Source of the DNA: DASQPR01 sp963727415
GTDB taxonomy: Bacteria > Actinomycetota > Actinomycetes > Mycobacteriales > Micromonosporaceae
Length of the DNA stretch: 64,000 bases
Assembly (NCBI GenBank): GCA_963727415.1
Contig: CAVSGF010000003.1
Span: forward strand, 1,116,001 to 1,180,000
Reading direction: 5' to 3'
This document shows positions 9,100-17,167 of this stretch, one piece after another. Position numbers and translations under genes: made by a program. Each line of letters starts with the position of its first letter. The stretch's first letter is position 1. Below the pieces are notes generated by a model. That model did not search any database and had not been told where the DNA came from. It saw only the letters and a program-made list of their open reading frames with translations.

Positions 9100-9123
9100 G
9101 CCTAATGGCATGTTAATGGCACG
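9100..9123 (+). repeat. Candidate integrase arm-type site, left end
   Basis: A 24-bp sequence that matches 21114-21137 at 23 positions and contains AATGGCA twice in direct orientation. It lies 90 bp inside the left att core, and its twin 67 bp inside the right one. Paired repeats near both ends suggest integrase or excisionase arm binding sites. Confidence 0.6.
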
Positions 9124-9218
9124 GCGCACCGGCGGCCCGAACCGGCATGGCCATGACTAGTTGGCACGCTGAGCGCCGCCGCTCATGAATTGTCGGTGCA
9201 ACGTGAGATCATTCTGGA

Positions 9219-10352
9219 ATGAGCGAGAAGGCTGGGCGCATGCCGGCACCAAGTGGGCCTGACGGAGCGTCCATCGCCGAGTCCTCGGACTTACAGCCCG
9301 CCAAGGCAGACACGGTCGAATCGCGGAGTGAAGCCACCGGCGCGCGTCGTGATCGTTCATCTCTTTCTCGCGCCTTCACCAAGACGCTGGCCGGAACCAA
9401 CTTCACCAAAACGCTGGCCGCCGCCGACGCCATCTCCAAGTCCTTCGCCACCGACGCCTTCACCAAGACGCTGGCCGGAACCAACTTCACCAAAACGCTG
9501 GCCGCCGCCGACGCCATCTCCAAGTCCTTCGCCACCGACGCCTTCACCAAGACGCTGGCCGGAACCAACTTCACCAAAACGCTGGCCGCCGCCGACGCCA
9601 TCTCCAAGTCCTTCGCCACCGACGCCTTCACCAAGACGCTGGCCGGAACCAACTTCACCAAAACGCTCGCCGCCGCCGACGCCATCTCCAAGTCCTTCGC
9701 CACCGACGCCTTCACCAAGACGCTGGCCGGAACCAACTTCACCAAAACGCTCGCCGCCGCCGACGCCATCTCCAAGTCCTTCGCCACCGACGCCTTCACC
9801 AAGACGCTGGCCGGAACCAACTTCACCAAAACGCTCGCCGCCGCCGACGCCATCTCCAAGTCCTTCGCCACCGACGCCTTCACCAAGACGCTGGCCGGAA
9901 CCAACTTCACCAAAACGCTCGCCGCCGCCGACGCCATCTCCAAGTCCTTCGCCACCGACGCCTTCACCAAGACGCTGGCCGGAACCAACTTCACCAAAAC
10001 GCTCGCCGCCGCCGACGCCATCTCCAAGTCCTTCGCCACCGACGCCTTCACCAAGACGCTGGCCGGAACCAACTTCACCAAAACGATCCTGCGACCCGAG
10101 CTCAAGGACGTCGAACCGCTCCCGGACCTGCGATTAATCGAGATTTGGCACCAAGAGTTTCGGGCGGCGCTCGATCGAATCGATTCGCCCCAAGCGCGCG
10201 CCGCTGCGATGATCGGCCTTTACACGATCGGCTTTTACTGGCTGCAATCGACCCACCCGACGATGTTCCGAGTGCTGAGCCTCGATTCACCGGCCGCGCT
10301 CTTCCTTCCTGTCGCGATCGCGTACCTCATGATCGTCGGTCGTAAGAAGTAG
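9219..10352 (+). CDS. Repeat protein with eight 28-residue repeats and C-terminal membrane hairpin
   Basis: 377 residues, no family recognised. A polar N-terminus of about 51 residues leads to eight complete 28-residue repeats and a half repeat (about residues 52-289). Each repeat is three related nine-residue motifs, FTKTLAGTN, FTKTLAAAD and AISKSFATD, plus one Ala. The periodic Phe/Leu/Ile pattern suggests a regular solenoid or amphipathic helical rod. A non-repeat domain follows (IEIWHQEFRAALDRIDSPQ), then two hydrophobic segments (about 331-346 and 358-374) and a basic end GRKK. The protein is probably membrane-anchored. It is the first gene inside the left end of the AICE, a usual cargo position. 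No strong ribosome site is visible. Confidence 0.8.
   Translation: MSEKAGRMPAPSGPDGASIAESSDLQPAKADTVESRSEATGARRDRSSLSRAFTKTLAGTNFTKTLAAADAISKSFATDAFTKTLAGTNFTKTLAAADAISKSFATDAFTKTLAGTNFTKTLAAADAISKSFATDAFTKTLAGTNFTKTLAAADAISKSFATDAFTKTLAGTNFTKTLAAADAISKSFATDAFTKTLAGTNFTKTLAAADAISKSFATDAFTKTLAGTNFTKTLAAADAISKSFATDAFTKTLAGTNFTKTLAAADAISKSFATDAFTKTLAGTNFTKTILRPELKDVEPLPDLRLIEIWHQEFRAALDRIDSPQARAAAMIGLYTIGFYWLQSTHPTMFRVLSLDSPAALFLPVAIAYLMIVGRKK
9372..10086 (+). repeat. 84-bp tandem coding minisatellite, 8.5 copies
   Basis: Units begin at 9372, 9456, 9540, 9624, 9708, 9792, 9876 and 9960, with a half unit from 10044. They appear identical except for one synonymous change: units 1-3 have CTGGCC where units 4-8 have CTCGCC. 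Because the unit is a multiple of three, several other frames stay open across the array. Such uniformity implies recent expansion or continual homogenisation, and copy number is likely to vary between strains. Confidence 0.97.
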
Positions 10353-10780
10353 AACTATCCGTCTTACCGTGTGCCGTCGACCCACCGTCATCGGGAGCGG
10401 GCCTGCCTGACCTGGGCAAGGTGGAGCACCCTACCGTCTGACCGACCTTGCCCAGGTCAGGCAGGTCTGCTCGGCTCTGCCTGGGTCGTCGGTGCACGGG
10501 GCAACCGGAGCCCGAGATCCCGGGGGTCCGGGGGCGGAGCCACCGGGTCATCCCGACAACCTCTCGCCTATCGGCGCCCCTGTGGTCCGGATCGCCGCGC
10601 CGGCCGATGCCGGCCGGAGGTCGCCAGCAGGCCGAGCGCGAGCGGTCGCGGTGCGCCGCGCCAGCGGCGCCTTGATAACGAAGAGAGGAATTCGGCAGCG
10701 CCGCACGGCTAGACACGCACGGCTAGACACGCACGGCTACAAAGCCGTTGCGGTACGCGCCTGACGCTATAGTTCGCGCG
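10353..10780. other. 428-bp gap with inverted and short tandem repeats
   Basis: No convincing gene. It contains a perfect 21-bp inverted repeat (10402-10422 with 10445-10465, 22-nt loop) without a T-run, a GC-rich stretch with GCCGGCC repeats, and 2.6 copies of a 14-bp unit GCACGGCTAGACAC (10703-10739). The hairpin may be a terminator for the repeat-protein gene. An origin-like role for the region is possible but unsupported. Confidence 0.6.
10402..10465 (+). terminator. Perfect 21-bp inverted repeat
   Basis: Arms 10402-10422 and 10445-10465 are exact complements around a 22-nt loop, 50 bp after the repeat-protein gene. Position suggests a transcription terminator; the lack of a T-tract keeps this uncertain. 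Confidence 0.5.
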
Positions 10781-12385
10781 ATGTCTACGAACGATGCGCC
10801 CGACTCAGATAAGCGGCCATTTCGCGACCGCTTTGACCGCCTGCGCCTCTTTGTCAGCGACCGTCGGGATGCAGCTGGTCTCCGCGCCTCGCGCACCGGG
10901 CCGTCCTCCGGACGCTTAATGCGGCTGCCTCTGTTCGCGCACATCGCCATTTGGCTCGTCCTTGGGGTGCTCATTGCCTCGGCATGCATGTACCTCATGT
11001 GGGTGGCATTCGGTCGTCCCCGGCTGCACTCTGCGGCGGGCGGCATAGATCCGTCTACGCTGTTCGACGCTCTCAAGATTGCTTTGGCGTTCGTCGCAGG
11101 CATTGGCGGTGTCGTCGCTCTGGTAGTCGCGTATCGGCGCCAACGGCTAAGCGAGGCGGAACACGTCCGTGCCGAGCTGGGCGCTCGTCGGGAGGACACA
11201 CGGCTCTTCTCCGAACGCTTTACCAGTGCTTCTGAACAGCTCGGCTCGGAAAAGGCCGCAGTTAGATTGGCTGGCGTCTACGCATTAGCCAGTTTGGCTG
11301 ATGATTGGCCAGCGGGTCGTCAAACCTGTATCGATGTCCTCTGCGCTTACCTGAGAATGCCGTACAGGCTTCGTGATACGCCCCCGCCCGAAGAGTCATC
11401 ATCTCCGTTGCACCATGATCACACAACAGCTATCCCGCCGATGAGAGGCACTAGCGGGCACGATCCGCACGAAGAACATCAGGTCCGGCTTACCGTGATG
11501 CGCGTAATCAAAGCACACCTTCAACGGGATTCGGAAGTAACGTGGCATGGCCACCGTTTTGACTTCTCCGGAGCGGTATTTGAGGGCGCCGAGTTTGACG
11601 GCGCGAACTTTTATCAGTGCGACGTGGGGTTTGACCACTGCTACTTCTACGGTGAATCATGTTTCAGCGATTGTCGCTTCGTCGAATGCCGCATATCCTT
11701 CCTCGGCGCAACTGTAGCCGGTCGACTCGGATTCGAGGTTTCGTATTTCGAGGACTGTGACTTTTGGCTCGGCGCCGATATTACGTCGACTGGGTACGTA
11801 ACCTTCCAGTCCTCAGAGGTTGTGAGCGGCAAGATTGAATTTGGAGGTGAGATTCTAGGCGGCGGCCTGGACATGATCGGCACATGGTTAAAGGGAGGGG
11901 AAGTAAGGATCAGCGTTCGGATGACTACAGGGTCAGTCGCGTTCAGCCGGTCTACAGTCAGCGGCGGGGAGTTGACGGTCAATTTTCAAGAAATGCACGG
12001 TGGCGAGGTCTACTTTAATGGGATGACCGTAGAGTCCGGCAAGGTTCGCTTCGCGCGGTCTTACAGCCACCCAAGTAACGTGGTGCCGCTTGGTGGTGAC
12101 GTATCCTTCGACGGTGTAGACCTCGCCGGCGGCGCCGTCGAAATCGGTGGCGCATTCGCTGCGAATAGCGTCACCCACTTTGTCGACTTCGAGATGTCCG
12201 GCGGCACGTTGTCATTCAAGGATGTCGCCTTCGCCGATGGTGTCCTGGTGTTTGCAAACTCTCGTGCATCGCGCGGCAAAATCACCTTTGAGGGTGCGTC
12301 GTTTGCGAACTGCGCAATCGATCTGAGTGGGCTTGCAATTGCCACCGGCGCGGTTGAAGTTACCAACTTACCGCCATCGGAATGA
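10781..12385 (+). CDS. Membrane-anchored pentapeptide-like beta-helix protein
   Basis: 534 residues from the ATG at 10781. Two hydrophobic segments lie at about residues 53-77 (AHIAIWLVLGVLIASACMYL) and 93-115, then a cytosolic part. The motif ASEQLGSEKAAVRLAGVYAL at about 150-169 is often seen in actinobacterial pentapeptide-repeat proteins. Residues about 255-530 are degenerate pentapeptide-like repeats (FDFSGAVFEGAEFDGANFYQ) passing into beta-rich repeats with conserved Phe/Gly, consistent with a right-handed beta-helix. Function is unknown. It is cargo of the AICE, and its codon use appears less GC-rich than that of the transfer genes, suggesting a separate origin. Confidence 0.8.
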   Translation: MSTNDAPDSDKRPFRDRFDRLRLFVSDRRDAAGLRASRTGPSSGRLMRLPLFAHIAIWLVLGVLIASACMYLMWVAFGRPRLHSAAGGIDPSTLFDALKIALAFVAGIGGVVALVVAYRRQRLSEAEHVRAELGARREDTRLFSERFTSASEQLGSEKAAVRLAGVYALASLADDWPAGRQTCIDVLCAYLRMPYRLRDTPPPEESSSPLHHDHTTAIPPMRGTSGHDPHEEHQVRLTVMRVIKAHLQRDSEVTWHGHRFDFSGAVFEGAEFDGANFYQCDVGFDHCYFYGESCFSDCRFVECRISFLGATVAGRLGFEVSYFEDCDFWLGADITSTGYVTFQSSEVVSGKIEFGGEILGGGLDMIGTWLKGGEVRISVRMTTGSVAFSRSTVSGGELTVNFQEMHGGEVYFNGMTVESGKVRFARSYSHPSNVVPLGGDVSFDGVDLAGGAVEIGGAFAANSVTHFVDFEMSGGTLSFKDVAFADGVLVFANSRASRGKITFEGASFANCAIDLSGLAIATGAVEVTNLPPSE

Positions 12386-12428
12386 CGTTCCGCTTCGGCG
12401 GCAGCTACCGATGCCCACCGTTCGTCGC

Positions 12429-13220
12429 TTAGGAGTCGAAGTCGACTAGGCACACAGTCTTATCGTCGTGGCGTTTGTGCCTAGGCCATCGCCGCCGGTC
12501 AATGTCCTCGTCCTCGGCGTCAGTTACATACCGAATCAGGTCTGCCGGGCCACCCTTAGCGATCGCAAACGCACGAGCCCAGCTTGACGGGCGCCTGTAA
12601 TCATCGACTCCAATGCTTACACCGTCGGTTACCACCAACGCTGAAACGATCTCTCCGCGCGGCCACCGCCGAGTCTTCGCGTAGAGTGCGGCATCTGGTA
12701 ACGATTCTGCGATCCAGTAGCCGCCCTCTCGGTTGCGTGCAGCGCGCTCCTGGTCGACCAATTCTCGCCAAGCCGCGTCGGCTGCTTCCGGATCGGATGT
12801 CGCCCGCGAGCGCTCTCGAACCTCCTTGGCGACGCTGTGTAACCGCTGATCTGTCAGGACGCTGATAGCGCCGGCGTTGCGCTGGATCGCGACGGTGCAG
12901 TCGCCCAGGACGAGCGCTTCCGTGGATGAGCTGGACCAGCGCAGGATCGCGATCGCGGCCGACGGTCCACCACGTGAAAGAGCATATTGATGCGCGACCG
13001 CGGCGATTGCCTGCCTCAGGATGTCGGCCAGGTTGACATCAGCCTGCGTTTGCAGGCGCTGCGCGACAGCTTGACCCAGGACTGTGGCATACCAGCCGCC
13101 ATCATGTGCGCTTGGTTCCGGCTGACTTGCGCCGTCAAGAACAACTGCCGCGTTATCAGCCAGGAAAACCCGGTCTTCGTTCGTTTCGCCGTCGCGGCCG
13201 ACGCAAGCGAACCGGATCAT
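12429..13220 (-). CDS. PP2C-type protein phosphatase-like protein
   Basis: 263 residues. The ATG at 13220 overlaps the stop of the upstream HTH gene as ATGA, indicating translational coupling; a longer frame to 13241 is less likely. PP2C features are visible: MIRFACVGRDGETNEDRVFL at the start (metal-binding Asp/Glu in GRDGETNED), AVVLDGAS (motif DGxx), ALVLGDCTVAI, ALVVTDGVS and a final DDKTVCLVDF (DD metal ligands). It should be a soluble metal-dependent Ser/Thr phosphatase or a relative. No kinase is adjacent, so the partner is likely the HTH protein. Confidence 0.8.
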   Translation of the reverse strand: MIRFACVGRDGETNEDRVFLADNAAVVLDGASQPEPSAHDGGWYATVLGQAVAQRLQTQADVNLADILRQAIAAVAHQYALSRGGPSAAIAILRWSSSSTEALVLGDCTVAIQRNAGAISVLTDQRLHSVAKEVRERSRATSDPEAADAAWRELVDQERAARNREGGYWIAESLPDAALYAKTRRWPRGEIVSALVVTDGVSIGVDDYRRPSSWARAFAIAKGGPADLIRYVTDAEDEDIDRRRWPRHKRHDDKTVCLVDFDS

Positions 13221-14059
13221 GGGTGAACGGTGGCCGGCCACAGTGCCTCGGACTCCTTCACGCTCTCGCCGTCGTGCGTGCTTGCGATGACCATCGAAAA
13301 TCGCCGCGTGCCGACGGTTCGGTAGAGGTCGGCCAAGTGCCGCGCGATGTAGTCGATCGCACCAACGGATCCAAGCGCGTGAACGCCCGCGACAACGAGG
13401 ATTGTTTCGTCGGTGCGGTCGATAGGAAGCCGTCCCACGTACGCCACATCACGTTGAGCATCGGGATCGGCCTGGTCCATCGGCGACTCAAAGACTCGCC
13501 CGGTCTCGCGTTCGCGGATCGCCCATGTTCCGTTGTCGTCGGGGCCGAACGAGAGGTATGGGTCATGTTCGATTGCCGCCGCGGTGACGGGCGAGGACTT
13601 CGGCCCGCAAATGGCGACTACATCAGCGCGAGGCTGCCATATACCTCCAACTGGAATCCGAGTGTTCTGCACCTGAAAGGCCAGCGCGGCCAGCAGCGTT
13701 CCGACCATTTCGGCGGCGCGCGCGTCCTCTGCTGAGATGACCGGAGTTGCTCGACCTTCAAGCTGGCGTAGCGGTACTGCGACCGTCACCGGTCCGACGC
13801 CAAAGAATGCCCGCTCGGGCTCGGGCGCCGTCTGCCTGATTTGAGTGATCCGGCCTCTGGTGAGACCTAGCTCAGACGCGATCGCGGCGAAGGACAGGCC
13901 GCGTTCGTCAGCTGCCTCATTGATTGCTTCGCGCCGGAGACGGGCAAGCTCCACGCTTCGCTGTTGATAGATCGTGATGAGCTCGCTCGCTAGACGCGCA
14001 CGACGAACCGGGTCCGGCTCGCGCCGCACGAGTTCAAACTGCTCACCTGCCTGATCCAT
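13217..14059 (-). CDS. HTH DNA-binding protein with C-terminal sensor-like domain
   Basis: 280 residues. Residues 1-55 are helical, followed by a sigma-region-4-like helix-turn-helix (LSFAAIASELGLTRGRITQI, about 56-75). The C-terminal half (about 120-275) is an alpha/beta domain with CGPKSSPVTAAAIEHDPYL, DVAYVGRLP and AGVHALGSVGAIDYIARHL, a pattern I associate with uncharacterised actinobacterial sensor domains. It forms a two-gene unit with the PP2C gene and is divergent from the transfer operon. The pair may control the element or act as an independent signalling cargo. Confidence 0.7.
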   Translation of the reverse strand: MDQAGEQFELVRREPDPVRRARLASELITIYQQRSVELARLRREAINEAADERGLSFAAIASELGLTRGRITQIRQTAPEPERAFFGVGPVTVAVPLRQLEGRATPVISAEDARAAEMVGTLLAALAFQVQNTRIPVGGIWQPRADVVAICGPKSSPVTAAAIEHDPYLSFGPDDNGTWAIRERETGRVFESPMDQADPDAQRDVAYVGRLPIDRTDETILVVAGVHALGSVGAIDYIARHLADLYRTVGTRRFSMVIASTHDGESVKESEALWPATVHP

Positions 14060-14182
14060 GTACGGAGTTTAGACCCCCTTGACGCTGTCGATGAACGGCG
14101 CTACGGTGCTTATACCCCCTAAACAGTCCGACTGGGCGAGCCCGCCCTATCTGTTTAGAGGGCATAAACAAGGGAGATCAGC
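14060..14182. promoter_or_regulatory. Divergent control region with imperfect 16-bp inverted repeat
   Basis: Between the HTH/PP2C unit (minus) and the transfer operon (plus). 14111-14126 and 14151-14166 are complementary at 14 of 16 positions, built around GTTTAG. A third GTTTAGA copy stands at 14067-14073. The right arm ends 17 bp before the transfer-operon start, close to its ribosome site GGGAG. The arrangement looks like operators for a repressor of both directions, with the adjacent HTH protein the obvious candidate. Confidence 0.6.
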
Positions 14183-14608
14183 ATGGTTCCGGCTTCGGTT
14201 CGTTTCCCGACTCCGTTCGAGTACGCGTTTCCGCATGGTGCGTTTGCGCTGGGTGTGGCGGCTGATCGGGATTTTGACAAGCGTGGTCAGGACGATGACC
14301 AGGCGCGCGACAAGCTGTCCGGCGTGCGGGTGTGGGTGGTGACGTTGATGGATCTGGATCCGGATGCGCAGCGGTTCGGCCGTGACCGGGTGCGGGTCCG
14401 GATCGCTTCGGAGACCGCGCCGGTGTTGCCGGCGTCGGCGGTGCCGGGTTATCCGCCGCGGGTGGAGCTGACCGGTCTGACCCTGACGCCGTATGTGGAT
14501 AACAGGGGCTGCAACGGGTCGGGTCGGTGCCGGGCTCGGGTGACGTACTCGCTGCGTGCTGAGGGTGTGCAGGCGGCGTCGCAGGTCGTCGTGTCTGACG
14601 CGGCGTGA
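14183..14608 (+). CDS. Conserved AICE protein of unknown function
   Basis: 141 residues; ATG at 14183 with GGGAG nine bases before. The product is soluble and beta-rich (VRVWVVTLMDLDPDAQRFGR; RVRIASETAPVLP), with a C-terminal pair of Cys (NRGCNGSGRCRARVTYS). Proteins of this type commonly head the transfer operon of AICEs upstream of the translocase, but their role is not known to me. First gene of the transfer/replication operon. Confidence 0.7.
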   Translation: MVPASVRFPTPFEYAFPHGAFALGVAADRDFDKRGQDDDQARDKLSGVRVWVVTLMDLDPDAQRFGRDRVRVRIASETAPVLPASAVPGYPPRVELTGLTLTPYVDNRGCNGSGRCRARVTYSLRAEGVQAASQVVVSDAA

Positions 14609-14713
14609 ACCGCCGCTACCTCACTGCAAGATCCACGCGGGGCGGGTTCGGCTCGCCAAAGACTCGCCCGCTCCGCGTGGTGACAAGCCAACCTCCATCA
14701 GGAAGGGGCCGTC

Positions 14714-15220
14714 GTGGCCAAGGTAGCTGATAGCGCCCGCGTGTCGACTCGCGCGGGCGCGGTGTGGCGGAACTGTGCCGACTGCGGCCAGCTTGCCGCC
14801 CTCGATCCGAACGAAACCGAATGCGCGGCGTGCCGCCCGGCGCCCGCGCCGGTGCTGGTGTCGGCTGATGACCGCCGCGCCCTGGTCGGCGTGCTGACCG
14901 GCGACGCCGTCACCATGGTGCGCGCCTTGTACTCGTCGACCGCCCCGGACGTGGTCAAGGTTGCCGCGCTCGCCGAGATCGCGGCGGCTGCGGCGAGTCT
15001 GGCCCGCACGATCGTCAACCGCCGTCACCTCGACCCGCTCGCGGTGGTGCCGTATATGACCCGCCCGGTCGACTTGTATGCGGTGCTGGGTCGTGGCCGG
15101 TGGCTGCCGCATTGGACCTGCCCGGTCCCGGCGCCGTCGACCGGCCCGGTCCGGGCCGGTGTCGTCGTCCCGCTCATCGCTCCGGCTGCTGGCCGTGACA
15201 TCTCTGCTGCGGGGCGGTGA
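14714..15220 (+). CDS. Small zinc-ribbon protein of the AICE
   Basis: 168 residues; GTG start with AAGGGG upstream. An N-terminal four-Cys knuckle (NCADCGQ and CAACRP, about residues 27-45) suggests zinc binding. The middle is helical and Ala-rich (AEIAAAAASLARTIVNRR), the C-terminus Pro/Gly-rich. The gene lies 7 bp upstream of traB. Function unknown; the position suggests a transfer or regulatory accessory. Confidence 0.65.
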   Translation: MAKVADSARVSTRAGAVWRNCADCGQLAALDPNETECAACRPAPAPVLVSADDRRALVGVLTGDAVTMVRALYSSTAPDVVKVAALAEIAAAAASLARTIVNRRHLDPLAVVPYMTRPVDLYAVLGRGRWLPHWTCPVPAPSTGPVRAGVVVPLIAPAAGRDISAAGR

Positions 15221-15227
15221 GTCTGCG

Positions 15228-16655
15228 ATGCCATTCGTGAACGTCATTCAGGGTGAGTCGCTGCCGACCTCGGTGGTCAACGTGCGCACACCGATCGTGC
15301 ACATCCCGCTCGGCCTGGCGATCGTGTGGTCGGTGGTCCGTGGCTGCTTCCGCCTGGTGTGGTGGGCGGTGCGGCACATCCGGCTCGTCACCACTATCAC
15401 CGCAGTGTGCTGGCTGTATCTGCATCTGGGTGGTGTCGGTCTCGGCCTGCTCGCCGCCGGCATCGCGGCGGGGGTGGGCTGGTTCTTCTGGCACCGGCCC
15501 TCGTTCAACACCCTGGTGGGGTGGCCGGTGCTGGCGCGGTGGCAGCGGCAGCTCTACGCCCGGAAGTGGAACGCCGCCATGGCCAACACCGGCCTGGCGG
15601 TGACCTGGGACCGCCACACCGTCCTACCCGAACTCGTGCGGGTGCGGTGCACGGCGGCCGGTGACGTGCTCACCGTCCGGATGGTCACCGGCCAAGTCCC
15701 GGACGACTGGGCGAAAGCGTCGTTGCGGCTGGCGCACACATTCAAAGCCCAGGGTTGCCGGGTCACCGCGCACCCACGCCGCCCGGAACTCGTCGTGCTC
15801 ACGCTGCGGCGTCGTGACCAGCTCACCGTGACCGTCCCGCCGATCCCGCCCACCCCGCCCCCGGATCTTTCGGCGTTACCGGCCGGACGCACCGAAGACG
15901 GTAAGCAGCTGATGTTGCGGCTGTCCGGGACGCACATCCTGATCGTCGGCGCCACCGGCTCCGGGAAGGGCTCCGGGATCTGGTCGATCCTCGCCGCCCT
16001 CGCCGGCGGGATCAAGGCAGGGACCGTTCGGGTGTGGGCATTCGACCCGAAAGGCGGCATGGAACTCGCCCTCGGGATGCCGCTGTTCGACCGGTTCCTG
16101 TGCGACGCGTTCGAGGCGATGGCCGACGCCCTCGACGACGCCGTGACGATCCTGCAAACCCGGGCGCGGCGTCTACGTGGTGTTACCCGCCAGCATGCGG
16201 CAACACCGGAGGATCCGACCTACGTCCTGGTCGTCGACGAGTTGGCCGCGCTGATCGCCTACGTACAAGACCGCAAGCTCAAAGACCGGATCCGTAACGC
16301 CCTCAACTTGATCCTGTCCCAAGGGCGTGCGGTCGGTGTGCACGTGGTGGCTGCGGCGCAGGACCCGCGTAAGGAGACGTTGACGGTGCGGGACCTGTTC
16401 CCGACCCGGATCGGGCTGCGGATGATCGAAGACGGCCACGTCGACCTCGCCCTCAACGACGGCGCCCGCGACCGGGGCGCCTACTGCGACCTGATCCCGC
16501 AACACGGCGCCGCCGGCACCGCGTACATCGTGTTGGAAGGCGATCCGGTACCGCAGCGGATCCGGTTCTCGTACTGGACCGACGCCGACATCCGCGCCCT
16601 GGCCCGCGACTACGGCACCCTCCGCCCGGTCCCGGCCGTCAAGGCGGTGGCCTGA
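15228..16655 (+). CDS. FtsK/SpoIIIE-type DNA translocase (TraB/TraSA-like)
   Basis: 475 residues from the ATG at 15228; an in-frame upstream extension has no family match. Three hydrophobic segments within residues 20-90 anchor it in the membrane. The motor domain has Walker A GATGSGKGSG (about 247-256), FDPKGGMELAL, and Walker B YVLVVDELAALIAYV. Downstream GRAVGVHVVAAAQDP is the usual sensor region. In AICEs this single protein moves double-stranded DNA between mycelial cells. Its stop overlaps the next start (TGATG). This gene is intact, unlike the replication module. Confidence 0.93.
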   Translation: MPFVNVIQGESLPTSVVNVRTPIVHIPLGLAIVWSVVRGCFRLVWWAVRHIRLVTTITAVCWLYLHLGGVGLGLLAAGIAAGVGWFFWHRPSFNTLVGWPVLARWQRQLYARKWNAAMANTGLAVTWDRHTVLPELVRVRCTAAGDVLTVRMVTGQVPDDWAKASLRLAHTFKAQGCRVTAHPRRPELVVLTLRRRDQLTVTVPPIPPTPPPDLSALPAGRTEDGKQLMLRLSGTHILIVGATGSGKGSGIWSILAALAGGIKAGTVRVWAFDPKGGMELALGMPLFDRFLCDAFEAMADALDDAVTILQTRARRLRGVTRQHAATPEDPTYVLVVDELAALIAYVQDRKLKDRIRNALNLILSQGRAVGVHVVAAAQDPRKETLTVRDLFPTRIGLRMIEDGHVDLALNDGARDRGAYCDLIPQHGAAGTAYIVLEGDPVPQRIRFSYWTDADIRALARDYGTLRPVPAVKAVA

Positions 16656-17167
16656 TGACCACGTTGAATTTGCTGCGCACCACGATGCGGATGTGGACCG
16701 CCGCCGTCGCGATCGCTGACGCGGTCCGGGACGAGTTCGCCGCTGGGATCACCGGCGTGCGGTGGCGGCGACCGGCGCGCCGCTGCCCGGCCTGGTGCGC
16801 GCGTGGCCACCACTGCACGGCGCAGCACGGCTACCCGTCCGGGCAACACCGCTCCGAACCCGCCGTGTGGGAAACCTCCTACGGCAAGCTCATCGCCCTC
16901 CGCATCGCCGGACTCGACCAGTCCCAAGCCGTCGAACTACGGCCGGTCGTGTCGCTACCCGACGCAAGCGATGCCGTCGCTGACCGCTACGCCCAGCAGA
17001 TCCTCACCGCCGTGCACCTCGCCATCACCGCCGTCATCGCCAACGCCTCAGCCAGCGGTGACCCGATCCGCGCCGGTGTCGACCGGCCAGAACTCGCCTC
17101 ATACCCGCACCCGCCCGCGGCTGTGCCGGCCGCGCGCCGCCCCGCCCTGACCGGAGGCCACCCATGA
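16655..17167 (+). CDS. DUF6907-domain protein
   Basis: 170 residues, coupled to traB by a one-base start/stop overlap. The core has the Cys/His pattern CPAWCARGHHCTAQHGYPSG (about 49-68), then HRSEPAVW and a helical end, as in DUF6907 proteins of actinomycetes. A zinc-binding role is likely. Function unknown; it is common in AICE and plasmid transfer operons. Confidence 0.75.
   Translation: MTTLNLLRTTMRMWTAAVAIADAVRDEFAAGITGVRWRRPARRCPAWCARGHHCTAQHGYPSGQHRSEPAVWETSYGKLIALRIAGLDQSQAVELRPVVSLPDASDAVADRYAQQILTAVHLAITAVIANASASGDPIRAGVDRPELASYPHPPAAVPAARRPALTGGHP

Noticed and set aside
9372..10086. CRISPR array
   Set aside because: Units are contiguous with no variable spacers, lie inside a coding frame, and no cas genes are present.
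9209..10137. Long open frames on both strands through the 84-bp repeats, one giving a Pro/Ser-rich protein and one a Val/Ala/Ser-rich protein
   Set aside because: The unit length is a multiple of three, so any stop-free frame in one unit stays open through all. Only the plus frame from 9219 has a non-repeat domain with membrane segments and a normal stop.
10402..10739. Replication origin (dso) of the AICE
   Set aside because: Hairpin and iteron-like repeats are suggestive only; the initiator gene is 8 kb away and no nick-site consensus is recognised.
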